DNA of 64,000 bases from Burkholderiaceae bacterium (GCA_026125795.1 JAHCKM010000001.1:558001-622000); one strand, 5' to 3'. Shown: positions 7,926 to 16,453, counted from the first letter of the stretch. The notes: generated by a model from the letters alone, not told the origin. A program made the numbers and translations.

Positions 7926-8570
7926 ATGCATTTCGACATCATCACGTTCATCGGCCTTCTCGGCGGCGCGCTGTACCTGGCCAGCCACTTCATGCGAGGC
8001 ATGGTGCCGCTGCGGGTGCTGTCACTGTGCAGCAACGTCGCGCTGATCGTCTACAGCGTTTTCCACCTGAAGTTCGATTTCGCCCAGCTGATCGTGCTGC
8101 CGGAGTTCCTGCTCAACGTCATCCTGCTGCCGATGAACGCCAAGCGGCTGGTCGAGATCCTGCGGTTGACCAAGCAGATCGAGGAGGTCACCGAAAGGTC
8201 TCCCGTGTCCGAATGGCTGCTGCCGCACATGCACCTGCACAAGCACCATGCCGGCGAGGTGCTGTTTCGCGAAGGCGACAAGGCCGACGAGATCTACTAC
8301 GTGGCCAGCGGGACGCTGCGCCTCGAAGGCATCGGCGCGACGCTCGGCGCGGGCGAGCTCATCGGCGAGATCGGGCTGTTTTCACCGGACCGTGCGCGCA
8401 CCGTGACGATCGTGTGCGAGACCGACTGCGAGCTCTACCAGATGACCGACGAGCAGATCTACCGCCTCTACTACCAGAACCCCAAGCTCGGCTTCTTCTT
8501 CATGAAGCTGATCGTCGAGCGGCTGCTGGCCGACGTGAAGCGCCACAAGCTGGCCGCCGAGCTGGTTTAG
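7926..8570 (+). CDS. Membrane protein with three TM helices and a cyclic-nucleotide-binding domain
   Basis: A 214-residue protein: three hydrophobic segments (about residues 4-22, 26-48, 51-72), a short amphipathic linker, then a cNMP-binding domain from about 95 to 200. The domain has GEVLFREGDKADEIYYVASG and the phosphate-binding cassette GELIGEIGLFSPDRART, with the Glu and Arg expected to bind a cyclic nucleotide. There is no DNA-binding helix-turn-helix, so it is not a CRP-type regulator. The ATG at 7926 has an AAGGAA ribosome-binding site. The topology resembles eukaryotic Popeye proteins, but homology is not shown. The partner is unknown. Confidence 0.75.
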   Translation: MHFDIITFIGLLGGALYLASHFMRGMVPLRVLSLCSNVALIVYSVFHLKFDFAQLIVLPEFLLNVILLPMNAKRLVEILRLTKQIEEVTERSPVSEWLLPHMHLHKHHAGEVLFREGDKADEIYYVASGTLRLEGIGATLGAGELIGEIGLFSPDRARTVTIVCETDCELYQMTDEQIYRLYYQNPKLGFFFMKLIVERLLADVKRHKLAAELV

Positions 8571-8576
8571 CGCCGC

Positions 8577-8951
8577 TCACAACCAGCGCAGCGCCGAGTA
8601 GTTGATCGACAGGTGCATCGTGTTGTCCACCAGGATCAGCAGCCAGAACGCCTGCCCGGCCGGCACGGCCGACGGGTATCCGGTGGCCTGGCAATCGGCC
8701 CAGGTCAGATGCCAGTCCGTCAGCTTGTTCTTGGCGAAGGCCACGTAGCGGGCGAGCCGATAGCGGTCGATCAGGAAGTGCGACACCGCGATCACCACGA
8801 TGGCCGCCAGCGAAGGCGACAGCAGCAGGAACGGCAGCGAGTAGACGATGGCGTGGCACAACGCGGCCACGGTGGTCTTGACCTTGGCGCGCGCCATCCA
8901 GTCGGTCTGGGTGACGTAGTCGCCGATGAGGTGCAGCAGTAGCTGTTCCAT
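8577..8951 (-). CDS. DUF3307 family membrane protein
   Basis: A 124-residue protein with the hallmarks of DUF3307: N-terminal LLLHLIGDYVTQTDWMA, a central helix containing SHFLIDRYRLARYV, and a C-terminal segment LLILVDNTMHLSIN. It has two to three membrane segments. The function is unknown; homologues are often seen near phage or plasmid genes, but no such genes are present here. The ATG at 8951 starts the conserved block directly. It is convergent with the cNMP-domain gene, six bases away. Confidence 0.75.
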   Translation of the reverse strand: MEQLLLHLIGDYVTQTDWMARAKVKTTVAALCHAIVYSLPFLLLSPSLAAIVVIAVSHFLIDRYRLARYVAFAKNKLTDWHLTWADCQATGYPSAVPAGQAFWLLILVDNTMHLSINYSALRWL

Positions 8952-9093
8952 GGTGCCAATCCCGGTTGCGGGTCCCTGCTGCCTTGGGGCACGCCAGGGT
9001 AGCGGCGCCGGGACCGATCGTCCACTGCGGAAACGCTGATCCCACCCGCGGTGGTACCCTCGACCGGGCCGTCCTGCGAAAGACGACGACGCC

Positions 9094-9918
9094 ATGACCG
9101 CTGCAGATCTGTTTGCCAGAACCGATCGGCTCGACAGTGACACGCTGGACGCGCTGGTGGCGCGCTTCGAGGCGCGCGGCCGACACCCGGCGTTTGCCAA
9201 CATGCTCAACGAGTATCTCGATGCGATGCAGATCGCGCCGGCGGCCAACGTGCTCGACATCGGCTGCGGCACCGGTCTGGTCGCGCGCGTGATTGCGCGC
9301 CACTCGGGCTTTGCCGGCAGCGTGGCCGGCATCGACCTCAGCCCGCACCTGGTCGCCGCGGCCACGCGGCTGGCCGATGAAGAGGGTGTCGGCGCGCGTG
9401 TCACCTTTCAGCGCGGCGACGTGCGCCAGCTGCCGTTTGCCGATGCGTCGTTCGATGCGGTGGTGGCGCACACGCTGATGAGTCACGTGCCCGGGCCGCT
9501 GGCGGTGCTGCAGGAGGCCGCCCGCGTGCTCAGGCCCGGCGCAACGCTGGCCGTGTTCGACGGCGACTATGCGTCGCTCACGTTCGACCAACCCGACGAG
9601 GCGCAGGCCCAGGCGGACGACGCCGTGCTCGTGCGCGCGGTGGTGGCCAACCCGCGCCTGATGGGCCAGATGCCGCGCCTGCTGCGTGCCGCCGGCCTCG
9701 AACTGCAGGCATCGTTCTCGCACGTGCTGGCCGAAGTCGGCACGGCGAACTTCTGGCTGTCGGCCATCGAGACCTTCCGCCGCGTGCTGCCGCAAGGCGG
9801 CGCGATGAGCGCAGCGCACGCCGACGCATGGGCCGCGCGACTGCGTGCTGCGTCGGACGACGGCGTGTTCTTCGGGCGCTGCAACTACCACGCGTTTCTT
9901 GCGCGCAAGCCGGCATGA
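9094..9918 (+). CDS. SAM-dependent methyltransferase (class I, type 11)
   Basis: A 274-residue cytosolic methyltransferase. Motif I reads VLDIGCGTGLVARV at about residues 52-65, the acidic ribose contact follows in GIDLSPHLV, and post-motif elements GDVRQLPFADASFDAVVAH and EAARVLRPGATLAVFDGDY are typical of ubiquinone/menaquinone-type enzymes. Nothing in the neighbourhood suggests the substrate. It is divergent from the DUF3307 gene. Confidence 0.82.
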   Translation: MTAADLFARTDRLDSDTLDALVARFEARGRHPAFANMLNEYLDAMQIAPAANVLDIGCGTGLVARVIARHSGFAGSVAGIDLSPHLVAAATRLADEEGVGARVTFQRGDVRQLPFADASFDAVVAHTLMSHVPGPLAVLQEAARVLRPGATLAVFDGDYASLTFDQPDEAQAQADDAVLVRAVVANPRLMGQMPRLLRAAGLELQASFSHVLAEVGTANFWLSAIETFRRVLPQGGAMSAAHADAWAARLRAASDDGVFFGRCNYHAFLARKPA

Positions 9919-9970
9919 GCCCAGGCGGCATCGGCAAGTAACCGCCGCGCACTTTCACGCGGTGTGAATT

Positions 9971-9990
9971 CACGCAGGATTTACTGCGTG
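9971..9990. other. Stem-loop between methyltransferase and pagP-like gene
   Basis: CACGCAG and CTGCGTG are perfect 7-base arms around GATTTA. It lies 52 bases after the methyltransferase stop. It could terminate that gene or be part of the leader of the downstream envelope gene. The region 9919-10124 contains no gene that I can support. Confidence 0.3.
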
Positions 9991-10124
9991 CGCGCCGCAT
10001 GGGGCGCGCGCCGCGACGTTCGCGAAGTTTCGCGCTTTCCACGCCGGTTACAGGCGGTCGCACGCTCGACTTTCCGCTTACCGCGCCGACAACACCCTCA
10101 AGCCGTTGCAGCGGGGGTCGGGTC

Positions 10125-10757
10125 ATGCGTCGCGTCGTCGGGTGGGTGTTGTCGGGATGTTTCGCGCTGTGCGGCGCCGTCCACGCACAATCGGCCCCGC
10201 CTTCGATCATGTTGACGGCAGCCGCCGATGCCGCCACGGCCGATGCCGCCACGGCCGATGCCGCGGTCAAGCCCTGGCCCGCGCCGATGCGGCACCTGAC
10301 GATCCAGCTGCCGGGCATGAGCCATCACTTCGACCCTCCGGTCGACAAGCACGGCAACGAGATTCCGAACCGCGAGTTCAACGAAGAGAACTGGGGCATC
10401 GGCATCCAGCTCGAGCGCTCGCTCACGGGCGACTGGAGCCAATGGGTCGGCAAGACCTCGTTCGGCGTCATGAAGGACAGCCTCAATGCGATGGGTGCCT
10501 ACGCCGGGCACACCTGGCAAAAGCGCGTGGTCGATGGCGACACCTACACGGCCGACATCGGCGGTGGAGCCTTTCTCTTCTACCGCACGCTGCGCTTTGA
10601 CGGCCCGCACGTGCTGGTGCCGGGCGTGCTGCCGGTGCTGTCGGCCACGCACAAGGGATGGGGGCTGGGCATCAACGTGGTGGCCGTGCCGCGCGTCAAG
10701 CTCAGCAGCGGCACCATGCCCAACGTGATCTACGCGCAGTTCACCAAGTCGTTCTGA
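10125..10757 (+). CDS. pagP: PagP-like lipid A palmitoyltransferase (outer membrane)
   Basis: A 210-residue protein with signal peptide (VLSGCFALCGAVHAQ) and alternating hydrophobic strands suiting an 8-stranded outer-membrane barrel. Similarity to E. coli PagP is readable: NREFNEENWG against YNERPWG, VMKDSLNAMGAYAG against the catalytic FKDSW segment (Asp118-Ser119 aligned with Asp76-Ser77), LVPGVLPVLS against PLPVLLPLAS, and a C-terminus PNVIYAQFTKSF against NVYFAWMRFQF. His67/His68 are candidates for catalytic His33. PagP moves palmitate from phospholipid to lipid A. The region after the signal peptide carries a tandem 15-base repeat (10227-10256, DAATA units). Confidence 0.65.
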   Translation: MRRVVGWVLSGCFALCGAVHAQSAPPSIMLTAAADAATADAATADAAVKPWPAPMRHLTIQLPGMSHHFDPPVDKHGNEIPNREFNEENWGIGIQLERSLTGDWSQWVGKTSFGVMKDSLNAMGAYAGHTWQKRVVDGDTYTADIGGGAFLFYRTLRFDGPHVLVPGVLPVLSATHKGWGLGINVVAVPRVKLSSGTMPNVIYAQFTKSF

Positions 10758-10815
10758 GCGTGCGGTGAATCTGGCATTCTTGCGGGCCGAAAGCCGGCCT
10801 GCAGGAGATGCGTCC

Positions 10816-11247
10816 GTGTCGCTCGAATGGTCCGATGACCTCGACGGTTTCAACTGGGATGAACTGTCGGCGCTGTACCGCGCAGCGCCGCTGGGCGACA
10901 AGAAGGCGGCCGATCTGAAGCGCTCGTTTGCCAACAGTCTGTATCGCTGCTTCGTGCGCGACGACGGGCGTCTGGTCGGCGTGGGGCGCGCGCTGGCTGA
11001 TGGCGTGGACTGCTCGTACATCTGCGACGTGGCGGTGCTGCCGAGCCACCAGGGCACGGGCCTGGGCCGGCAGATCGTCGGCCGGCTGGTGCAGCTGTCG
11101 CGCGGCCACCGCAAGATCATCCTGTACGCGGTGCCGGGCAAGGAGCCGTTCTACCGCCAGCTCGGCTTCAAGCGCATGACCACCGCCATGGCGATCTTCG
11201 AGAATCAGGCGCTGGCGCAGCAGCGCGGTTATCTCGTCGACGACTGA
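10816..11247 (+). CDS. GNAT family N-acetyltransferase
   Basis: A 143-residue GCN5-related acetyltransferase. Motif A is seen as VAVLPSHQGTGLGRQIV, the acetyl-CoA pyrophosphate loop (Q/R-x-x-G-x-G/A), followed by YAVPGKEPFYRQLGFKRM typical of the C-terminal half. The start is the GTG at 10816, eight bases after a CAGGAGA ribosome-binding site, giving a normal length for the family. The substrate is unknown. It is transcribed in the same direction as pagP and dgoK but with separate spacing. Confidence 0.82.
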   Translation: MSLEWSDDLDGFNWDELSALYRAAPLGDKKAADLKRSFANSLYRCFVRDDGRLVGVGRALADGVDCSYICDVAVLPSHQGTGLGRQIVGRLVQLSRGHRKIILYAVPGKEPFYRQLGFKRMTTAMAIFENQALAQQRGYLVDD

Positions 11248-11319
11248 GGGGCGTCGCCGTCGGTCGAGCACAATCGCTGCCGACCGCTTCCCTGCGCGCC
11301 GCGATGCGCGCCGCCGCAA

Positions 11320-12234
11320 GTGAACCGCCCGACGCTGATCGCCCTCGACTGGGGCACGTCCAACCTGCGCGCCAGCCTGCTCGGCGCCGATGGCCGCGTG
11401 CTCGACACGCGCAGCGCCGCCGCCGGCGTGATGGCGGTGCCCGAGCGGCGCTTCGAGCATGCCCTGCAGTCGTTGATCGGCGATTGGCTGACGCAGCACC
11501 CTGGCTGCACCTGCATCGCCAGCGGCATGATCGGCAGCCGGCAAGGCTGGACGGAGGCGCCGTACCTCGAATGCCCGGCCGGCCCGCAACAGGCGGCACG
11601 CCAGTTGACCGCGGTGCCATTCGGCGCGGGCCATCGCCTGCACATCGTGCCGGGGCTGCGCTGTGTCGGCCGCGACGGCCAAGTCGACGTGATGCGCGGC
11701 GAAGAAACGCAGCTGTGGGGCGCGGGCCTCGAGCCCGATGCCTGCTGCGTGCTGCCCGGCACGCACAGCAAGTGGGCCTGGCTCGGACCCGACGACCGCG
11801 TGCTGCGTTTCCAGACCTGGATGACCGGCGAGCTCTACGCGCTGCTGACGCAGCACGGCATCCTCGGGCGCTTGATGGATTTCGGCGGCGCGTTCGACGC
11901 CGCGGCGTTCGATCATGGGGTGCAACTCGGCCTGCGTCACCCTGCTGAGCTGCCGCACACGCTGTTTGCCGTGCGCACCGCAGGCCTGACGGGCCAGCGC
12001 AGCGCCGCGGCACTGCCCGACTTCCTGTCGGGCCTGCTGATCGGTGCCGAGATGGCGGGTGCAGCACGCGATGCCGGCGCAACGCGCGTGACCTTGCTGG
12101 GCGATGGCGCTTTGTGCGATCGTTATGCGCGTGCGCTGCAGGCCGCCGGCGTGGCGGTGCAGCGTGCCGCGGCGCAGGCCACCCCACGCGGCCAGTGGCG
12201 CGTGGCGCAGGCCGCCGGCTTGGTTCAGGGGTGA
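11320..12234 (+). CDS. dgoK: 2-dehydro-3-deoxygalactonokinase
   Basis: A 304-residue sugar-acid kinase of the DgoK family, which phosphorylates 2-keto-3-deoxygalactonate at C6. The N-terminal phosphate loop LIALDWGTSNLRA is diagnostic, followed by ASGMIGSRQGW and LPGTHSKWAWLG. Translation starts at a GTG. The gene ends 74 bases before the KDPGal aldolase gene; kinase plus aldolase are consecutive steps of the De Ley-Doudoroff galactonate pathway. The matching galactonate dehydratase is not adjacent. Confidence 0.88.
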   Translation: MNRPTLIALDWGTSNLRASLLGADGRVLDTRSAAAGVMAVPERRFEHALQSLIGDWLTQHPGCTCIASGMIGSRQGWTEAPYLECPAGPQQAARQLTAVPFGAGHRLHIVPGLRCVGRDGQVDVMRGEETQLWGAGLEPDACCVLPGTHSKWAWLGPDDRVLRFQTWMTGELYALLTQHGILGRLMDFGGAFDAAAFDHGVQLGLRHPAELPHTLFAVRTAGLTGQRSAAALPDFLSGLLIGAEMAGAARDAGATRVTLLGDGALCDRYARALQAAGVAVQRAAAQATPRGQWRVAQAAGLVQG

Positions 12235-12308
12235 ATGGCAGACACGAGCCCCCGCCCGGCCGCTCCGAAGGAGGCTCGCACCGCAGTGCAAAGCACGGAG
12301 GTTTCCCA

Positions 12309-12920
12309 GTGAGCACGCAGCCGATCGAAGGCGTGGTGGCGATCCTGCGCGGTGTCCGGCCCGACGAGGTGCTGGGCGTCGCCGAGGCGCTGATGGAAGG
12401 CGGCATCACGCTGATCGAGGTGCCCTTGAACTCGCCGCAGCCGTTTGACAGCATCCAGCGTCTGGCACGTGAACTCGGCTCGCGGGTGCGAGTCGGTGCG
12501 GGCACGGTGCTCAGCGCGGCCGATGTCGAGCGCGCGGCCAATGCCGGAGCCACGCTGGTGCTGGCACCGAACTTCGACGCCGCGGTGGTGCAGCGCACGG
12601 TGCAGCGCGGCCTCTTTTCGATGCCCGGCGTGGCCACGCCGAGCGAGGGTTTCGCGGCGCTCGCCGCCGGCGCGCACGGCCTCAAGCTGTTTCCCGGCGA
12701 GATGCTCGGCCCGCCGGTCATGAAGGCCTGGCGCTCGGTGTTTGCGCCGGGCACGCCGATGTACGCGGTGGGCGGTGTGGGGGAAACCAATATCGCCGCG
12801 TACAAGTTGGCCGGCGCGAGGGGCGTCGGCGTGGGCTCGTCGCTCTACGCGCCGGGCGTGGCACTGCCCGAACTGACGCGCCGGGCCCGCCTGCTGCTGC
12901 AACGGTGGCACGGGCCATGA
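12309..12920 (+). CDS. dgoA: 2-dehydro-3-deoxy-6-phosphogalactonate aldolase (KDPG/KDPGal aldolase family)
   Basis: A 203-residue class I aldolase. It keeps the family's EVPLNSP strand (Glu as general acid/base), VGAGTVL, and the Schiff-base lysine in HGLKLFPGE. It cleaves KDPGal to pyruvate and glyceraldehyde 3-phosphate. The order with dgoK and the EVPLNSP sequence favour the galactonate over the Entner-Doudoroff enzyme. The GTG at 12309 follows a GGAGG ribosome-binding site. The stop overlaps the next ATG (ATGA). Confidence 0.87.
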   Translation: MSTQPIEGVVAILRGVRPDEVLGVAEALMEGGITLIEVPLNSPQPFDSIQRLARELGSRVRVGAGTVLSAADVERAANAGATLVLAPNFDAAVVQRTVQRGLFSMPGVATPSEGFAALAAGAHGLKLFPGEMLGPPVMKAWRSVFAPGTPMYAVGGVGETNIAAYKLAGARGVGVGSSLYAPGVALPELTRRARLLLQRWHGP

Positions 12921-13516
12921 GCCATCCGCTGCGCTGCCGCTGCGGCACCGTGCAAGGCCGCGTCGCCGAACCGCAGCGGGCGATGGGCCGCGGCGTGTGT
13001 TATTGCAGGGACTGCCAAGCCTACGCGCACTTTCTCGGCCGCGCGGCCGACGTGCTCGACGTGCAGGGCGGCACCGACGTGGTCGCCATCCACCCGCAGC
13101 ACGTGGTGCTGACGCAAGGCCTCGATGCGCTGACCTGCATATCGTTGTCGCCGCGCGGACTGCTGCGCTGGTATGCGAGCTGCTGCCGCACGCCGATCGG
13201 CAACACCGCGCGCAACCCGAAGCTGGCCTACGTCGGCCTGGTGCACACCTGCCTCGAAGGCGCCGGGGTGCCGATCGAGCGTTCGTTCGGTCCGGTGACC
13301 TTGCGCTTGAATGCGGCGTCTGCGACGAGCGCGGTCAACGAGCGGTCGCACGGCGTGTTCGGCAGCGCATTGCGCTTCATCGGCACGATGCTGGGGGCGC
13401 GCATCGGCGGCAGCTACAAGCGCTCGCCGTTCTTCGATGCCTCGAGCGGCATGCCGGTGGTGGCCCCGCATGTGCTGACCAAGGCCGAACGCGAGCAGCT
13501 GAGCGCAAGACCCTGA
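12917..13516 (+). CDS. Zinc-ribbon GFA/CENP-V-like protein (DUF6151 type)
   Basis: A 199-residue protein with cysteine pairs arranged as in glutathione-dependent formaldehyde-activating (GFA) fold proteins: RCRCG near residue 8, CYCRDCQAY near 33, and YASCCRTPIGNT near 90. Such proteins bind zinc, but many, including this subgroup, have no proven activity. It overlaps dgoA by four bases and is therefore in the same operon, although no link with galactonate metabolism is evident. Confidence 0.65.
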   Translation: MSHPLRCRCGTVQGRVAEPQRAMGRGVCYCRDCQAYAHFLGRAADVLDVQGGTDVVAIHPQHVVLTQGLDALTCISLSPRGLLRWYASCCRTPIGNTARNPKLAYVGLVHTCLEGAGVPIERSFGPVTLRLNAASATSAVNERSHGVFGSALRFIGTMLGARIGGSYKRSPFFDASSGMPVVAPHVLTKAEREQLSARP

Positions 13517-13625
13517 TCCTGCGCAGCCCTGCTGCCGGACATGCGAACCGCAGGCCGGGCGGCGGCGCACGACCCATCGGCGTATCCTTGCCGCCGCCTG
13601 TCGTTCGTCAACAAGGAGGGCGTTC

Positions 13626-14039
13626 ATGGCCGCTCCCGCCTGGATCTCGGAATGGTCGCCGCGCGCGCACGGCCTGCTGCGCATCGTGTCGGGCTATCTG
13701 TTCCTGCTGCACGGCACGTCCAAGCTGTTCAAGATGCCGCACGTGCCGATGTTCGACAACCTGCAACTGGTGTCGCTGATGGGGCTGGCCGGCGTGCTCG
13801 AGCTGGTGGGCGGTGTGCTGCTGGTGATCGGGCTTTTCACGCGGCCGGTCGCGTTCATCCTGTCGGGCGAGATGGCGGTGGCCTACTTCATGGCGCACGC
13901 CAGCCAGGGCCATGTGCTGATCCCGTTCATGAACCACGGCGAGAGCGCGGTGCTGTTCTGCTTCGTGTTCCTGTTCTTCGCCGCTGCCGGCGCCGGTGCG
14001 TGGAGCGTCGACGCGGCGCGGCAGCGGGCGCACCCATGA
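13626..14039 (+). CDS. DoxX family membrane protein
   Basis: A 137-residue four-helix inner-membrane protein of the DoxX family. Characteristic segments are HGLLRIVSGYLFLLHGTSKL, MGLAGVLELVGGVLLVIGLF and SGEMAVAYFMAHA. Family members are often encoded beside redox or cupin-type enzymes, and a role in respiratory or thiol stress has been proposed. A strong AAGGAGG ribosome-binding site precedes the ATG. The stop overlaps the following cupin gene (ATGA). Confidence 0.85.
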   Translation: MAAPAWISEWSPRAHGLLRIVSGYLFLLHGTSKLFKMPHVPMFDNLQLVSLMGLAGVLELVGGVLLVIGLFTRPVAFILSGEMAVAYFMAHASQGHVLIPFMNHGESAVLFCFVFLFFAAAGAGAWSVDAARQRAHP

Positions 14040-14515
14040 CACTGCCGCCACGCGCACCGGCGCTGAAGGCGCTCGACATCGCGCCGCGCGGGCGCCAAAC
14101 CCACTATCCCGAGCCGTTCGCGGCGCGCGTGGCCGGGCGCGAGAAACGCGCGCTCGGCGATGCGTTCGGGCTGACGAACTTCGGCGTCAACCTGACGCGG
14201 CTGGCGCCGAAGGCGGTGTCGTCGCTGCGCCATGCACACACCCGGCAGGACGAGTTCGTCTACATCCTGCAGGGCCACCCGACGCTGGTGACCGACGAGG
14301 GCCGCACGCCGCTCGCGCCGGGCATGTGCGCCGGCTTCAAGTGCGGCACCGGCAATGCGCACCACTTGCTCAACGAGACCGACGACGACGTGCTGTACCT
14401 CGAGATCGGCGATCGCACGCCGGGCGAGCAGGCGAGTTACCCTGACGACGACATCCAGGCGGTGCAGATCAACGGCCAGTGGCGCTTCGCCCGCAAGGAC
14501 GGCACGCCGTATTGA
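14036..14515 (+). CDS. Cupin domain protein
   Basis: A 159-residue single-domain cupin. The metal-binding motif 1 is readable as SSLRHAHTRQDEFVYILQG and motif 2 as GMCAGFKCGTGNAHHLLN, giving His, His, Glu and His ligands. It most resembles small cupins annotated as XRE-less or transcriptional-regulator-like cupins, with the closing DRTPGEQASYPDDD segment common in that group. The enzymatic activity is unknown. It overlaps DoxX upstream and is 18 bases before the mandelate-racemase-like gene, so it probably works with one of them. Confidence 0.78.
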   Translation: MTLPPRAPALKALDIAPRGRQTHYPEPFAARVAGREKRALGDAFGLTNFGVNLTRLAPKAVSSLRHAHTRQDEFVYILQGHPTLVTDEGRTPLAPGMCAGFKCGTGNAHHLLNETDDDVLYLEIGDRTPGEQASYPDDDIQAVQINGQWRFARKDGTPY

Positions 14516-14533
14516 CAGGAGGAGAGTGTGACG

Positions 14534-15628
14534 ATGGCAAGCCCCCAGCCCAGGTTGACGTTGCGCGAGTTGCGCGTGCGCGCCGTGCAGGCGCCGATGA
14601 AGCGGCCGCTGCAGACCAGCGGCGGCACGGTGCGCGTGGCGCCGCTGGCGCTGATCGACCTGTTGACCGAGGAGGGCGTGACTGGCCGCACCTACCTGTT
14701 CTGCTACACGCCGCTGGCGCTCAAGCCGGTGGTGCAGTTGCTGCTCAACCTGTCGGAGTTCCTCAAAGGCGATGCCGTGGCGCCGCTGGAACTCGACGCC
14801 AAGCTGCAGCGCACGTTCCGCCTGCTCGGCGCATCGGGTGTCACCGGCATGGCGATGGCCGGCATCGACATGGCGGCGTGGGATGCGCTGGCGCGCGCGC
14901 AGGGGCTGCCGCTGGCGCGGCTGCTCGGCGGGGAGCCCAAGCGCGTGCCGGCCTACAACAGCTGTGGGCTCGGCATCATCGGCGCCGCGCGTGCGGCCGA
15001 CGAGGCGGTGGAACTCGCCGCCGGCTTCACGGCCATCAAGGTGCGGCTCGGTTATGCCGACGCCGGCACCGACGTCGACGTGGTGCGCGCGGTGCGTCGC
15101 TCGATCGGGACGAACGTGCAGTTGATGAGTGACTACAACCAGTCGCTGTCGGTGGCCGAGGCCACGCGCCGCTGCGAGGCGCTGGCCGGCGAGGGGCTGG
15201 CGTGGATCGAGGAGCCGACACGCGCCGACGACCATGAAGGTCATGCGCAGATCCGCCGCAAGAGCCGCGTGCCGATCCAGATCGGCGAGAACTGGTGGGG
15301 CCCGCACGACATGGCCAAGAGCCTCGCGGCCGGCGCCTGCGATCTCGGCATGCCCGATGCGATGAAGATCGGCGGCGTCACCGGCTGGTTGCGCGCGGCT
15401 GCGCTGGCCGAAGCGCAGGGCCTGCCGCTGTCGAGCCACTTGTTCCCCGAGGTCAGCGCGCACCTGCTGGCCGTGTCGCCGACTGCGCACTGGCTCGAAT
15501 ACGTCGATTGGGCCGAGCCGGTGCTGCAGCAGCCGCTGCGCCTGCACGAGGGCCAGGCCCTGATCCCGGACGAGCCGGGCACCGGCATTCACTGGAACGA
15601 GGAGCAGGTGGCGCGCCTGCTGGGCTGA
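14534..15628 (+). CDS. Enolase superfamily enzyme, mandelate racemase homologue with KxR at the catalytic site
   Basis: A 364-residue enzyme clearly alignable with Pseudomonas mandelate racemase. Matching blocks include YTPLALK, AGIDMAAWDAL, SDYNQSL, WIEEPT, GENWWGP, MPDAMKIGGVTGW and PLSSHLFPEVSAHLL. Metal ligands are Asp200, Glu226 and Glu252, and the Asp275-His302 dyad and Glu306 are kept. The second Lys of the KxK motif, the S-specific base, is Arg171 here (IKVRLG). The reaction could be racemisation or acid-sugar dehydration; the dgoK-dgoA neighbours hint at a sugar acid. The ATG at 14534 is favoured by an AGGAGG site over the GTG at 14528. Confidence 0.82.
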   Translation: MASPQPRLTLRELRVRAVQAPMKRPLQTSGGTVRVAPLALIDLLTEEGVTGRTYLFCYTPLALKPVVQLLLNLSEFLKGDAVAPLELDAKLQRTFRLLGASGVTGMAMAGIDMAAWDALARAQGLPLARLLGGEPKRVPAYNSCGLGIIGAARAADEAVELAAGFTAIKVRLGYADAGTDVDVVRAVRRSIGTNVQLMSDYNQSLSVAEATRRCEALAGEGLAWIEEPTRADDHEGHAQIRRKSRVPIQIGENWWGPHDMAKSLAAGACDLGMPDAMKIGGVTGWLRAAALAEAQGLPLSSHLFPEVSAHLLAVSPTAHWLEYVDWAEPVLQQPLRLHEGQALIPDEPGTGIHWNEEQVARLLG

Positions 15629-15660
15629 ACGTTCTCTCAGATCACGATCCCGTCCACCCC

Positions 15661-16278
15661 ATGATCTCGCTCGACTTCCTCATCACCTCGCTGATCGTCG
15701 TGCTCATCCCGGGCACCGGCGTCGTCTTCACCGTGTCCACCGGGCTGGTGCATGGCACGCGCGCCGGCGTGTACGCATCGCTCGGCTGCACCGCGGGCAT
15801 CGTGCCGCACCTGCTGGCGGCGGTGCTCGGCCTGGCCGCCGTGCTGCACACCAGCGCGCTGGCGTTCCAGGCGCTCAAGTTCGCCGGGGTGCTGTATTTG
15901 CTGTATCTGGCCTACGCCACCTGGCGCGACAAGGCCGCCTTTGCAGTCGATGCATCGGCGGCGCGGCAGGCGAGCGCGTGGGGCCTGATGGTGAAGGCGG
16001 TGTTGCTCAACATCCTGAATCCGAAGCTGTCGATCTTCTTTCTCGCCTTCCTGCCGCAGTTCGTGTCGCCGCAGGCACCGTCGCCGTTGCGGCAGATGCT
16101 GGTGTTGAGCGCAGTCTTCATGGCGATGACTTTTGCGGTGTTCGTGCTCTACGGCCTGCTGGCCAATACGTTTCGCAAGACGGTCATCGAGTCGCCGCGC
16201 GTGCAGGCATGGATGCGCCGCACGTTCGCCGGGGCGTTTGCCGGACTTGGCGTCAATCTGGCGCTGAGCGATCGTTGA
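15661..16278 (+). CDS. LysE/RhtB family amino acid exporter
   Basis: A 205-residue inner-membrane exporter with about six hydrophobic segments. The N-terminus has the LysE/RhtB pattern PGTGVVFTVSTGLVHGTRAG, and the central NILNPKLSIFFLAFLPQFV is the strongest family signature. Members export homoserine, threonine, lysine or other small metabolites; the substrate cannot be predicted. It follows the mandelate-racemase homologue by 32 bases and may export a product or by-product of that operon. Confidence 0.85.
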   Translation: MISLDFLITSLIVVLIPGTGVVFTVSTGLVHGTRAGVYASLGCTAGIVPHLLAAVLGLAAVLHTSALAFQALKFAGVLYLLYLAYATWRDKAAFAVDASAARQASAWGLMVKAVLLNILNPKLSIFFLAFLPQFVSPQAPSPLRQMLVLSAVFMAMTFAVFVLYGLLANTFRKTVIESPRVQAWMRRTFAGAFAGLGVNLALSDR

Positions 16279-16453
16279 GGCCTGTCGATCCGGCTGCAAA
16301 GGTGGACGAGTTCGATCTGAATCCCTAGCTCTTGGGCTAAACCCACAGATGGTGCGCGACGATGCGCATTGCTATTTTCCTAACGACAGCGCACTATGTC
16401 GCCCGTTGCATAAGGAAACTTCTCCCTTTCCGTTCCGGGTTCAAGGCGCGCCC

